A DNA stretch of 64,000 nucleotides from Saccopteryx bilineata (GCF_036850765.1 NC_089491.1:134036266-134100265); one strand, 5' to 3'; positions 33,876 to 44,506 are shown, counted from the first letter of the stretch. The notes: generated by a model from the sequence alone, not told the origin. Numbers and translations: made by a program.

Positions 33876-34239
33876 CTTTTTTGAAAAGAGAGACAGACAG
33901 GAAGGGAGAAAGATGAGAAGCATCACTTGTAGTTGTGGTACTTTAGTTGTTCATTGATTGCTTCTCATATGTGCCTTGACTGGAGTGCTCCAGCCAAGCC
34001 AGTGACCCCTTGCTCAAGTCAGCAACCTTGGGCTTTAAGCCAGCGACCTTTGGGCTCAAGCCAGTGACCATGGGAATCATGTCTATGATCCCAAGCTCAA
34101 GCCAGTGACCCCGTGCTCAAGCTGCTGAGCCTGCGCTCAATCCGAATGAGCCCGTGCTCAAACTGGTGAAATCAGGGTTTCAAACCTGGGAGCAGCATCC
34201 CAGGTCGATGTTCTAGCTACCGCGCCACCACCAGTCAGG
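33876..34239 (-). repeat. SINE family D, minus strand, long form
   Basis: An exact 10-bp TSD CAGAGGGACT lies at 33866-33875 and 34240-34249. It holds five to six copies of the CAAGCCAGTGACC unit. Confidence 0.9.
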
Positions 34240-34561
34240 CAGAGGGACTGTTCCCTGAACCCTTTTGTATCATGTGGATGGGGAAAGTCGTAAAGATGTG
34301 GAATAGTCACAGCAGACAAAGAGGAACTAGGCTCAGGGCAAGTCAAGGATTTTCAAAGGAGCCTAGAGCCCAGTAGAGGCTGAAGAGCCAGCATGTCCAG
34401 TGAGTGGCACCAATTCACAGGCAAGTGGGGTTTTAGTGGTTGCTGTTTCTTCTCTTAGGAGGGTATAGAGGCCTGGTTTTAGGAAGAGAGAAGGGAGATG
34501 GTGGGATTAGTCCTAGGATGGGTTTTGCTGATGAGGAAGTTAAGGTGGCTCCATAGGCTTC

Positions 34562-34728
34562 CACTTGAGCCTGACAAAGCACCATCCCAGTGTGCAGAAG
34601 TTATAGGTTCAATCCCTGGTCAGGGTGGTACAGGAATCAATCTATGAGTGCACAACTAAATGGAACAGCTAAGTCGAACAACGAGTTGATGCTTCTTCCC
34701 CCGCACCCCGTTCTCTCTCAAATCAATT
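34562..34728 (+). repeat. old tRNA-headed SINE
   Basis: GAGCCTGACAAAGCACC with B-box-like GGTTCAATCCC, then CAACGAGTTGATGCTTC and an A-rich tail. The tail was the target of the next SINE. Confidence 0.65.
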
Positions 34729-34744
34729 GAAAACAAAAATTTTT

Positions 34745-34932
34745 TTTTCTTTATTCATTTTTAGAGAGGAGAGAGAGAGGGAGAGAGAGAGAGATAGAGA
34801 GAGAGAAGGGGGGAGGAGCTCGAAGCATCAACTCCCATATGTGCCTTGACCAGGCAAGCCCAGGGTTTCAAACCGGCGACCTCAGCATTTCCAGGTCGAT
34901 GCATTATCCACTGTGCCACCACAGGTCAGGCA
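34745..34932 (-). repeat. SINE family A, minus strand
   Basis: An exact 16-bp TSD GAAAACAAAAATTTTT lies at 34729-34744 and 34933-34948. Confidence 0.92.
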
Positions 34933-34967
34933 GAAAACAAAAATTTTTAAAAATTTTAAAAATAATA

Positions 34968-35074
34968 GCCTGACCTACGGTGGTACAGTGGATTAAGCAT
35001 AGACCTGGAGTGCTGAGGTCACTGGTTTGAAACCCTGAGCTTGCCTGGTCAAGGCACATGTGTGAGTTGATGCT

Positions 35075-35106
<32 letters not shown>
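34968..35106 (+). repeat. SINE family A with (AAT)n tail
   Basis: It is cut after GAGTTGATGCTT and followed by an (AAT)n microsatellite at about 35076-35106. Confidence 0.8.
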
Positions 35107-35107
<1 letters not shown>

Positions 35108-35198
35108 GAAGGCAAACACATGCACAGTGTTTACAGTGTGCCAGGCACTGTTCTAAGTGCTTATACGTATTAACTCAGTTAATCTTCACCAGTCTTTT

Positions 35199-35809
35199 TT
35201 TTTTTTTTTTTTTTATTTATTCATTTTATTTTATTTTATTTTATTTTCATTTTTCTGAAGCTGGAAACAGGGAGAGACAGTCAGACAGACTCCCGCATGC
35301 GCCCGACCAGGATCCACCCGGCACACCCACCATGGGGCGACGCTCTGCCCACCAGGGGGGCGATGCTCTGCCCCTCCTGGGCGTCGCCATGTTGCGACCA
35401 GAGCCACTCTAGCACCTGAGGCAGAGGCCACAGAGCCATCCTCAGCGCCTGGGCCATCTTTGCTCCAATGGAGCCTTGGCTGCGGGAGGGGAAGAGAGAG
35501 ACAGAGAGGAAGGCGTGGCGGAGGGGTGGAGAAGCAAATGGGCGCTTCTCCTGTGTGCCCTGGCCGGGAATCGAACCTGGGTCCTCCGCACGCTAGGCCG
35601 ACGCTCTACCGCTGAGCCAACCAGCCAGGGCCTATTTATTCATTTTAGAGAGGAGAGACAGAGAGGAGAGAGAGACAGAGAGAGAGAAGGGGGGAGGAGC
35701 TGGAAGCATCAACTATATATGCCTTGACCAGGCAAGCCCAGGGTTTTGAACCAGCGACCTCAGCATTTCCAGGTCGATGCTTTATCCACTGCGCCACCAC
35801 AGGTCAGGC
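35199..35809 (-). repeat. SINE A carrying a SINE C in its tail (minus strand)
   Basis: The outer 14-bp TSD TTCACCAGTCTTTT lies at 35185-35198 and 35810-35823. The inner C (35229-35632) has its own 15-bp TSD TATTTATTCATTTTA at 35214-35228 and 35633-35647, which is sequence of the A tail. Confidence 0.92.
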
Positions 35810-35850
35810 TTCACCAGTCTTTTTAGGTAAGTATTGTTATCCCCATTTTA

Positions 35851-36418
35851 TTTTACTTATTTTTTAAGATTTTATTTATTAATTTTATTAATTTAATTTT
35901 ATTTTTTTTTACAGAGAGAAGGATAGACAGGGACAGACAGACAGGAACGGAGAGATGAGAAGCATTAATCATTAGTTTTTCATTGCACGTTGCAACACCT
36001 TAATTGTTCATTGATTGCCCTCTCATACGTGCCTTGACTGCAGGCCTTCAGCAGACCGAATAACCCCTTGCTCGAGCCAGTGACCTTGGCCTCAAGCTGG
36101 TGAGCTTTTGCTCAAACCAGATGAGCCCTCGCTCAATCTGGCGACCTCGGGATCTCAAACCTGGGTCCTCCGCATCCTAGTCCGATGCTCTATCCACTGC
36201 GCCACCGCCCGGTCAGGCTTATTTATTAATTTTAGAGGGGTGAGGGGAGCGAGATCATAGTTGCTTCACTTTAGTTGTTCATTGACTGATATATATATAT
36301 ATATATATTCATTGACTGATTCTTGCATGTGCCTTGACCAGGCAAGCTCAAGGTGTCAAACAGGCGACCTCAGCATTCCAGGTCAATGCTCTACTACTGC
36401 GCCACCGCAAGTCAGGCT
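35851..36418 (-). repeat. SINE E carrying a SINE B in its tail (minus strand)
   Basis: The inner B (35888-36218) has an exact 16-bp TSD TTATTTATTAATTTTA at 35872-35887 and 36219-36234. The outer TSD is TGTTATCCCCATTTTA at 35835-35850, repeated from 36419 as TGTTATCTCCATTTT. An (AT)n tract lies near 36290-36309. Confidence 0.9.
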
Positions 36419-36434
36419 GTTATCTCCATTTTTT

Positions 36435-36750
36435 TTTTTTTTTTTACAGAGGCAGAGATAGACAGGGACAGACAGACAGGAACAGAGAGAGATGAGAAGC
36501 ATCAATCATCAGTTTCTCGTTGCGCGTTGCGACTTCTTAGTTGTTCATTGATTGCTTTCTCACACGTGCCTTGACCGCGGGCCTTCAGCAGACCGAGTAA
36601 CCCCTTGCTGGAGCCAGCGACCTTGGGTCCAAGCTGGCGAGCTCTTTGCTCAAGCCAGATGAGCCCGCGCGCGACCTCTGGGGTCTCGAACCTGGGTACT
36701 TCCGCATCCCAGTCCGACGCTCTATCCACTGCGCCACCGCCTGGTCAGGC
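36435..36750 (-). repeat. SINE family B, minus strand
   Basis: It reused the same target: TGTTATCTCCATTTT at 36419-36433 and TGTTATCTCCATTTTA at 36751-36766. Confidence 0.9.
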
Positions 36751-36825
36751 TGTTATCTCCATTTTAATATGAGAGAGTGAGGCTCAGAGAGCTTAACTAA
36801 ATTACCCAAGATTAAAGCTTGTCTG

Positions 36826-37232
36826 CGTTGCTCTCTGTATGGAGCACGCCCATGCCATTCCCCACGCCCTCCCCCAGGCCTGCTTCCCTTACCCCTTTCT
36901 CTCCCCGGAGCTCCCAGGGCCCTTCTTTTCTTTCTTCTATTTATTTATTTATTTTTAGATTTATTTATTTTTAGAGAGAGAAGACAGAGAGAGAGAAGGG
37001 AGGAGCTGGAAGCATCAACTCCCATATGTGCCTTGACCAGGCAAGCCTGGGGTTTCAAACCCGTGACCTCAGCGCTCCAGGTCGATGCTTTACCCACTGC
37101 GCCACCGCAGGTCAGGCCCAGGGTCCGTCTTTTGCTGTAACTTGTTTCCTGAGCCCATATCTTATGTAGCCCATCTCTTCCACCTCTGTGACTTTCTAAA
37201 CAAACTTTCTCTTATATAATATGTTGAATAAA
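36826..37232 (+). mobile_element. retroposed fragment of unknown source, with a SINE inside
   Basis: An exact 13-bp TSD TAAAGCTTGTCTG lies at 36813-36825 and 37233-37245. Outside the inner SINE it has about 220 bp ending TATGTTGAATAAAT with an AATAAA. The text CATATCTTATGTAGCCCATC resembles an LTR R/U5 region, so it may be a retrovirus-derived transcript piece; this is uncertain. Confidence 0.6.
36930..37116 (-). repeat. SINE family A, minus strand
   Basis: CCCAGGGCCCTTCTTTT at 36913-36929 is repeated as CCCAGGGTCCGTCTTTT at 37117-37133 (two mismatches). Confidence 0.9.
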
Positions 37233-37330
37233 TAAAGCTTGTCTGAGGGAAGAGCTGTGATTCAAACACGGGCAGTTCAGCATCCGAGTCTGTGGAGGAG
37301 ATGTGAGGAGGCATTGAAAAGGGTCAGACT

Positions 37331-37612
37331 AGCCTGATCAGGCAGTGGCGCAGTGGACCCAGGTTTGAAACCTCAAGGTTGCCAGCTTGAGCGCGGGCTC
37401 ATCTGCTTTGAGCAAAGCTCACCAGCTTGAGCCTAAGGGGTCACCGGCTCTGTTGTAGCCCCCCACCCTGCCCTGGGTCAAGGCACTTATGAGAAAGCAA
37501 TGGACGAACAACCAAGGTGCTGTAATGAAGAATTGATGCTTCTCATCTCTCTCCCTTCCTGTCTTTCTGTCCCTATCTGTCCCTCTCTTTGACTATCTCT
37601 GTCATAAAAAGT
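37331..37612 (+). repeat. SINE family B, internally deleted
   Basis: The head is followed directly by GACCCAGGTTTGAAACC, lacking the usual stretch between the A box and B box. Confidence 0.8.
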
Positions 37613-37614
37613 AA

Positions 37615-38200
37615 AGGAGCAGGATAAAGCATGTGTGTGGTGGCTTGGAAAATATATTGCCACCAGGTAGTGCAATAGCAACAGCGCCCATCCAGAGGTT
37701 TGCAGGCTTGAACTGCCACCCTGTGGTGAGAAGAGGAAATACAGAGTGCCCTCCCTTCATTTGAGACCAACGCTGGGAATCCTGGCTACCATCTCCCACA
37801 CCCACTACATGTGTTGCACAAAGTACAGAAAATATGAATGTGTGGATTTGGACATACATAAACTCTTCCTTTTTCATATATGTTTCCCCTAGAACCAACC
37901 CGGCCAGTCTGGCCTCCCAGCTCAGTAGGCACTGTTCCAACAGCCAGGCCCAAGACCGGCAGCATTGGCAAGGGAGCAGGGGACTTGGTCTGGTTTGCCT
38001 CTCTGGACCTGACCCTTCTGAAGTCAGCACACTCTGCTGGGGACCTTCTTCCCCAAACAGAGCCTCCCCTTTCATTCCTTCATCTCCTCATTCACCCATG
38101 CTGTTGCTTATACAACAAACATTCATTTCATTGGGCACCTAGTAGATGTGCCCAATGAGCTGGTGAGTAGATGAGCCCAATTTCTCTAGCTCTGAGCTAG
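37615..38200. other. intergenic unique sequence, nothing recognised
   Basis: A 157-codon minus-strand frame is open here, but it runs into the SINE and matches no family I know. Confidence 0.45.
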
Positions 38201-38384
38201 AGAAATACCCAGTAGTGCAAATGCTGGGTTTATGATTAATTTGTTTAATTTCATAAGAAACTATCAACTGTTTTTATGAGGTTGTATTTTTTTTTTTTAC
38301 CACTGGCAATGTATGAGGGATCCAGTTGCTCCCCATTCTCACCAGTACTTGGTGTTATCACTATTTAAAAAAAATTTTTTTTAG

Positions 38385-38760
38385 GCCCTGGCCGGTTGGC
38401 TCAGTGGTAGAGCGTCAGCCTGGCGTGCAGAAGTCCCGGGTTCGATTCCCGGCCAGGGCACACAGGAGAAACGCCCATCTGCTTCTCCACCCCTCCCCCT
38501 CTCCGTCTCTCTCTTCCCCTCCTGCAGCCAAGGCTCCATTGGAGCAAAGATGGCCCCGGGCGCTGGGGATGGCTCCTTGGCCTCTGCCCCAGGCACTAGA
38601 GTGGCTCTGGTCGCAACAGAGCGTTGCCCCGGAGGGACAGAGCATCGCCCCCTGGTGGGCAGAGCGTTGCCCCTGGTGGGCGTGCCAGGTGGATCCCCGT
38701 CGGGTGCATGCGGGAGTCTGTCTGACTGTCTCTCCCCGTTTCCAGCTTCAGAAAAATACA
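38385..38760 (+). repeat. SINE family C, full length
   Basis: GCCCTGGCCGGTTGGCTCAG to AGCTTCAGAAAAATAC. It lies after ATTTTTTTTAG, which recurs before the next SINE and after it. Confidence 0.93.
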
Positions 38761-38782
38761 AAAAAAAAATTTTTTTTTTTAG

Positions 38783-39104
38783 CCTGACCAGACAGTGGTG
38801 CAGTGGATGGAGCGTCGGACTGGGATGTGGAGGACCCAGGTTCGACACCCCGAGGTCGCCAGCTTGAGCGCGGGCTCATCTGGTTTGAGCAAAGCTCACC
38901 AGCTTGGACCCGAGGTCGCTAGCTCAAGCCGGGGGTTACTCGGTCTGCTGAAGGCCAGCAGTCAAGGCACATAGGAGAAAGCAATCAATGAACAACTAAG
39001 GTGTCACAACAAAAAACTGATTGATGCTTCTCATCTCTCCATTCCTGTCTGTCTGTCCCTGTCTATGACTCTCTGTCTCTGTAAAAAAAAAAAAAAAAAA
39101 ATTT
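38783..39104 (+). repeat. SINE family B
   Basis: It is directly downstream of the C copy. AAAAATTTTTTTTTTAG before it and AAAAATTTTTTAG after it make a third copy of the same TSD. Confidence 0.9.
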
Positions 39105-39424
39105 TTTAGCTATTTTAATAGGTACATAGTGGTATTTCACTTTTTCTTTAATTTGAAGTTGCTTATTATCTAATGATGTTTAACATCATTTAATGTGCTT
39201 GTTTATCCTCTTTGGTGAAGTGTCTGTCCAAGGAGAGTACTCACTTTTATAGTCATCTACTTTGCCTCCCCCAACCCCCCACCCCCAGCCTCAGATTCTG
39301 TGCAAACACTTCCTGGCATCTGCCTGGAAGTCCCCCATTACTATATTCTCAATATGTCCAAAGCCAAAACTACCATCCCACTCCCAGTCCTGGCCCCCCT
39401 CCCCGGCCAATGGAAGAACTGACA

Positions 39425-39622
39425 CTTAAAGGTTTTGCTAAGCACTATTCTAAGTGCTTTATATATTTTAAATTAACTTAATCCTCACAATTATACTATG
39501 AAGAAAGTAGTGTTTCTACCTCCACTTTTCACATGGGAAATGAGGTACAAGAAGGATGACGACGTGTTTGGGGTGGCACAGCTGGCAAGTGGTTGGTAGG
39601 AATGTCTAGACTCCTGCCACCC
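39425..39622 (-). repeat. MIR, minus strand
   Basis: CTAAGCACTATTCTAAGTGC, TTTTCACATGGGAAATGAGG and GGCACAGCTGGCAAGTGG are antisense MIR. Confidence 0.78.
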
Positions 39623-39811
39623 ATCTTTGAGTCTTTACTTTCTCACTTCCCCTCATCTATTCAATTAGTAAGGCCTGGACATTCTACCTCCTGAATGTAT
39701 TATTCCATTGCCTTTCCTCCTAGCCTTACAACTCTGTTTCATGTCGTCTTTTCTCTGGCGCGGACCATTGTAAATACTTTTAAAAAAACTTTCTGTTGTA
39801 GAAAATTTCTT

Positions 39812-40935
39812 TGTTGTTGTTGTTTTGTTTTTATTTTATTTGCACAATATCATATTAGTTTCAAGTGTACACCCCAGTGATTAGACATTATATAACTTAC
39901 TAAGTAATCATCCCAATAAATTTAGTACCTATCTGACACCATACACAGTTATTACAATATTATTGACTATATTCACTATGCTGTACTTGACATCCCCGTG
40001 ACTATTCTGTTACTACCATTTTGTACTTTTTTTTTTTTTTTCCTGAAGCTGGAAACAGGGAGAGACAGTCAGACAGACTCCCGCATGCGCCCGACCGGGA
40101 TCCACCCGGCATGCCCACCATGGGGCGATGCTCTGCCCACCAGGGGGCAATGCTCTGCCCATCCTGGGCGTCGCCATGTTGCAACCAGAGCCACTCTAGC
40201 GCCTGAGGCAGAGGCCACAGAACCATCCCCAGCGCCCGGGCCATCTTTGCTCCAATGGAGCCTTGGCTGCGGGAGGGGAAGAAAGAGACAGAGAGGAAGG
40301 AGAGGGGGAGGGGTGGAGAAGCAGATGGGCGTTTCTCCTGTGTGCCTCGGCCGGGAATCGAACCCGGGTCCTCCGCACGCTAGGCCGACGCTCTACCGCT
40401 GAGCCAACTGGCCAGGGCCATTTTGTACTTCTTAATCCCTTCACCTATTTCACCCAAGTCCCCAAACCCCATTCCATATGGCAACTGTCAAAACGTTCTC
40501 TGTATCTATGAGTGTTTCTGTTCTGCTTGTTTATTTATTTGGTTTTTAGATTTAATTGTTGATAGATATGTATTTATTGTCATTTTATTTTTCATGTTTT
40601 TTTTTCCTTTTCTTCTTCTTAAAGAAGACACTTTAACATTTCATGTAATGCTGGTTTGGTAAACTCCTTTAGCTTTTTCTTGTTGGAAAAGCTATATTTG
40701 CCTTCAATTCTATGATAGCTTTGCTGGGTAAAGTAGTCTTGGTTCTAGGTCCTTGTTTTTCATCACTTTGAATATTTCTTGCCAAACCCATCTGGCCTGC
40801 GAAGTTTTTGTTGAGAAATCAGCTGATAGTCTTATGGGAGTGCCCTTGTAGGTAACCAACTGCTTTTCTCTTGCTGCTTTTAAGGTTCTCTCTTTGTCTT
40901 TAACCTTTGGCATTTTAATTATGATTAGGCTCAAG
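39812..40935 (-). mobile_element. HAL1 (half-LINE) 3' part: ORF1 C-terminus joined directly to 3' UTR
   Basis: On the minus strand 40620-40934 encodes the C-terminal domain of an L1-type ORF1p: LKAAREKQLVTYKGTPIRLS, YPAKLSYH and a TKPALHEML end, then TAA. It then runs straight into a 3' UTR ending with TATAACT...GTACACTTGAAAC and an A-rich tail near 39,825, with no ORF2. That order defines HAL1. A SINE C interrupts the 3' UTR. Confidence 0.8.
40029..40417 (-). repeat. SINE family C, minus strand, inside HAL1
   Basis: An exact 13-bp TSD CCATTTTGTACTT lies at 40016-40028 and 40418-40430. Confidence 0.94.
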
Positions 40936-41068
40936 CCAGGACCATGGGTTCATGTCTCTCTCTTTCAGATCAATCAATAAATAAACTTTTTAAGAAAAGA
41001 ACATCACCGCAATAATGTTATTAGCATTATGCACTAGCCATATTTCTTTACATCACCTATCTAGTCGT

Positions 41069-41531
41069 GTTTGTATTAGGTACCTATTGCTGTGTAACTT
41101 AGTGGTTTAATGCAACAATGAACATTTATTGTGGCTCTCAGTTTCTGTGGGTCAGGAACTTGGGAGCATTTTAGCTGGGCGGTTCTGGCTCAGTGTCTCT
41201 TGAGAGTTCAATCACCTGAAAGCTTTGATCTACTTCCCAGGTGCTCATTTTACACTAGCTGGCAAGTTTTGGGGGAAGAAGTCGTCTCTGCAAGGGTTCT
41301 CTTCAGGGCAGCTTAAAGGGCTTCAGAACCTGTGCCTGCCTGGTTTCCCCCAGAGCAAGTGAACAAGGAGCCAAGGAGGAAGCTGCACTGCCTTTTCATG
41401 ACTCACCTGGCTTCATGAGTCACACACACTGCGTCCTTCAGTCAGACCTGCCAGCCTGCTTTACTACAATAGGGTGTGAACACCAGGAGAATGGATCCTT
41501 GGGGGGCCCATCCTGGAGGGGGGTTATCACA
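41069..41531. repeat. old interspersed repeat, family not assigned
   Basis: GTACCTATTGCTGTGTAACT, ACATTTATTGTGGCTCTCAG and TCTGTGGGTCAGGAACTTGG are text I know from a common mammalian repeat; it ends around CACCAGGAGAATGGATCC. I am not sure of its name. Confidence 0.55.
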
Positions 41532-41559
41532 GATTCAAATCACTCCAGGTCTCTCTCTC

Positions 41560-42360
41560 CCCCCCTTTCTCTCTCCAGTTTGTTTATTAGAATCAGATTC
41601 CAAACAAGGTCTACATCATTGCATTTGTAAATATAGCTCGCTCATTTCCTCTTTGGTTTTGTTCTTATTTCCTTGCCTTTTTTTTTTTTTAAGAAACCAA
41701 GCTGTTTGTCCTTAGACTTTTACTGGATTTTGCAGCTTGCATGCCCTTAATGTGACTTAATATTGTCCTTCAATCCCTGTCTTTCCTATACTTAGATCCA
41801 GAACTTAAAATATCGTTGGGATGCCATGTTGTTTACTTCCAACAGGAGGCATATGTCAGGTTGTCTCTCTTCATAGGATGTTGGTGGCTGTTGATGATCA
41901 TTGTCTACCTTCATTTCATTATTTCATCAGAAGTTTACAAAATAGTGATAAATCCTGTAATCCCTTCATTTATCAGCTTGACTATTTCTATAGAAAGAAA
42001 CTTTCGCCTGACCTGTGGTGGTGCAGTGGGTAAAGCGTCAACCTGGAAACGCTGAGGTTGCCGGTTCAAACCCTGGGCTTGCCTGGTCAAGGCACATATG
42101 GGAGTTGATGCTTCCAGCTCCTCCCCCCTTCTCTCTCTGTGTCTCACTCTCCTCTCTAAAAAAATGAATAAATAAATAAAAAAATTAGAAAGAAACTTTC
42201 ACTTACTCTTTGATTACCTTGCAATACAGTTAATACAAAAAGGAAGGAATAAAACCTTGTTTCTTTCCCTTTATTAACAAATTATTCAGAAGTGATTGGT
42301 TTCTAACATCCTCTATAGGTGACCAGTAAGATAATTGTAAAATATCTTCATGAATTTAAA
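41560..42360. repeat. probable old repeat remnants around a SINE, family not assigned
   Basis: GTTTATTAGAATCAGATTCC and GCTGTTTGTCCTTAGACTTT resemble a known old repeat, but I cannot name it. No gene is visible. Confidence 0.35.
42006..42185 (+). repeat. SINE family A
   Basis: An exact 15-bp TSD TAGAAAGAAACTTTC lies at 41991-42005 and 42186-42200. Confidence 0.94.
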
Positions 42361-42511
42361 AATATTTTATTTCAATCCATTGCACTGTGGACGAAAAAAG
42401 GGGCCCACATACTAAACTGACGAGCTCAGGGGAGGCCTGCATGGCGGCCTTACAAACTTGGAGACAGAAAGTAACCACATAGGATGGTCTGAAATTAAAA
42501 CTTCCTACCTA

Positions 42512-42891
42512 GCCTGACCAGGCGGTGGCGCAGTGGATAGAGCGTCAGACTGGGATGCGGAAGGACCCAGGTTTGAGACCCCGAGGTCGCCAGCTTGAGC
42601 GCGGGCTCATCTGGCTTGAGCAAAAAGCTCACCAGCTTGGACCCAAGGTCGCTGGCTCGAGCAAGGGGTTACTTGGTCTGCTGAAGGCCCGTGGTCAAGG
42701 CACATATGAGAAAGCAATCAATGAACAGCTAAGGTGTCGCAATCAATGAACAGCTAAGGTGTTGCAACAAAAAACTAATAATTGATGCTTCTCATCTCTT
42801 TCCGTTCCTGTCTGTCTGTCCCTATCTATCCCTCTCTCTGACTCTCTCTCTCTCTGTCCCTGTAAAAAACAAAACAAACAAAAAACAAACA
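42512..42891 (+). repeat. SINE family B with an internal tandem duplication
   Basis: An exact 15-bp TSD AAAACTTCCTACCTA lies at 42497-42511 and 42892-42906. CAATCAATGAACAGCTAAGG is present twice (about 42716 and 42741). Confidence 0.93.
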
Positions 42892-43410
42892 AAAACTTCC
42901 TACCTAACGGCAGGTCACAGCAGGTAGTCAAGTCCTGGACCAGTATCTTCCCTGACAAAGGTCAGTTTTTACCTTAACCAAACCTGGCTACTGTCTTTTT
43001 GCATCTAGGAAAACATACCTTTGGAATGTCAAGGTAATTTCCTTCCCCCTACCCTGCCCTAGGCCCTTCAAAAGTATAACCACACCACCAGAGCACAGAC
43101 CACAAATCCCCTCATTGTTACAATCATGTTGTTAACTGTTAACTATCCTACACCTGCCCATGTAAGAGAAGTCTGTGTCTATACTGTTTACTTTTGATCC
43201 AATCCCAAAGATTTCCCCACTTTGCTTTCTCCAGCCTCCCTAATCACCAATGGATTTCATTAACCCCTTACGTCTTTCCCTTTGATTCTAATGTATAAAA
43301 TAATTGATGAAACTGCCATTTTCCAGAGCATTTTCTCAATCCATTGAGATTTTTCTTCCCTGGCAGTTGTCATCAGTTTGGCTGAAAGAAACTTAAAAAA
43401 ATTCTTACAG

Positions 43411-43736
43411 CCTGACCGGGCGGTGGCACAGTGGATAGAGCATCAGACTGGGATGCAGAAGGACCCAGGTTCAAGACCCCGTGGTCACCACCTTGAGCGC
43501 GGGCTCATCTGGTTTGAGCAAAAGTTTACCAGCTTGGACCCAAGGTCGCTGGCTTGAGCAAGGGGCTACTCGGTCGGCTAAAGGCCCATGGTCAAGGCAC
43601 ACGAGAAAGCAATCAATGAACAACTAAGGCGTCATAACAAAAAACTGATGATTGATGCTTCTCATCTCTCTCCATTCCTGTCTGTCTGTCCCTATCTATC
43701 TCTCTCTCTGACTCTCACTCTGTCTCTGTAAAAAAA
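43411..43736 (+). repeat. SINE family B
   Basis: AAAAAAATTCTTACAG at 43395-43410 returns after the A-tail at 43737-43752. Confidence 0.92.
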
Positions 43737-43987
43737 AAAAAAATTCTTACAGGTTTGGATGTCTTATTAGTGAAAACAATCCCATCTCGAGCCAGTAGTA
43801 GCTCAAGTCCTTGTGAATTATACTGGTCAGCTCAGATAGCCTCTTTTTCATCTGGAGTGACAGGTTCCAGGTTCATCTTGTACATTTCCTGTGCAGACCT
43901 TTAAGCACTATTTACCAAAGGAGCTGTGGTTCCTTTTAGTGGGTAATGAGAGAGACCACAAGTTAGGCATTAAGAGTGTAAGTGCCT

Positions 43988-44114
43988 GCTGACCAGGTGG
44001 TGGCACAGCGAATAGAGTGTCAACCTGGGACACTGAGTACTCAGGTTCGAAACCCCAAGGTCTCTGGCTTGAGCCCAAGGTCACTGGCTTGAGCAATGGG
44101 TCACTGGCACATAT
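43988..44114 (+). repeat. short family B/D SINE, target of the next one
   Basis: The copy has a head and one internal CTTGAGCCCAAGGTCACTGG unit; AAGCAATAAATG near its end became the TSD of the following SINEs. Confidence 0.75.
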
Positions 44115-44130
44115 AAGAAAGCAATAAATG

Positions 44131-44434
44131 GCCTGACCAGGTGGTGGCGCAGTGGATAGAGCATCGGACTAGGATGTGGAGAACCCAGGTTCGAGACCCC
44201 GAGGTCTCCAGCTTGAGCGCGGGCTCATCTGGCTTGAGCAAGGCTCACCAGTTTGAGCCCAAGGTCGCTGTCTCGAGCAAGGAATCACTTGGTCTGCTGT
44301 AGCCCCGGTGGTCAAGACACATATGAGAAATCAATCAATAAACAACTAAGGAACCGCAACGAAGAATTGATGTTTCTCATCTCTCTCCCTTCCTGTCTGT
44401 CTGTCCCTTTCTCTGTCTCTGCCAAAAATAATAA

Positions 44435-44490
<56 letters not shown>
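44131..44490 (+). repeat. SINE family B with (GAAA)n tail
   Basis: A TSD AAGAAAGCAATAAATG lies at 44115-44130 and 44491-44506. The tail expanded to about 17 GAAA units (44428-44497). Confidence 0.92.
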
Positions 44491-44497
<7 letters not shown>

Positions 44498-44506
44498 CAA
44501 TAAATG

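Larger units (their letters stand above)
35107..37300 (-). repeat. one MIR broken into pieces by later insertions
   Basis: Pieces at 35107-35198, 35810-35850, 36751-36825 and 37233-37300 read together as antisense MIR: GTGCCAGGCACTGTTCTAAG, TTATCCCCATTTTA, GCTCAGAGAGCTTAACTAA, then GATTCAAACACGGGCAGTTC. The inserts between them carry TSDs copied from the MIR. Confidence 0.82.
38205..39240 (-). mobile_element. L1 ORF2-region fragment, minus strand, split by two SINEs
   Basis: CAAATGCTGGGTTTATG, TCCCCATTCTCACCAGTACT and, after the SINEs, TAGTGGTATTTCACTTT and CTTTGGTGAAGTGTCTGTCC are reverse L1 ORF2 3' landmarks. It is degenerate. Confidence 0.72.
42390..43775 (+). mobile_element. putative ERV class I-like solo LTR, split by two SINEs
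   Basis: Outside the two SINEs the sequence looks like an LTR: a C-rich U3, TATAAAA at 43294-43300, CCATTTTCCAGAGC after it, and a U5-like TTGGCTGAAAGAAACTT. There is no coding sequence and I found no flanking TSD, so the edges are approximate. This is inference from layout. Confidence 0.45.

Noticed and set aside
40710..40934. Possible host gene with an RNA-binding domain
   Set aside because: The protein text is the C-terminal domain of a LINE ORF1p, part of a HAL1 copy.
44428..44497. CRISPR-like or satellite tandem array
   Set aside because: It is a simple (GAAA)n microsatellite in a SINE tail, and the context is vertebrate.
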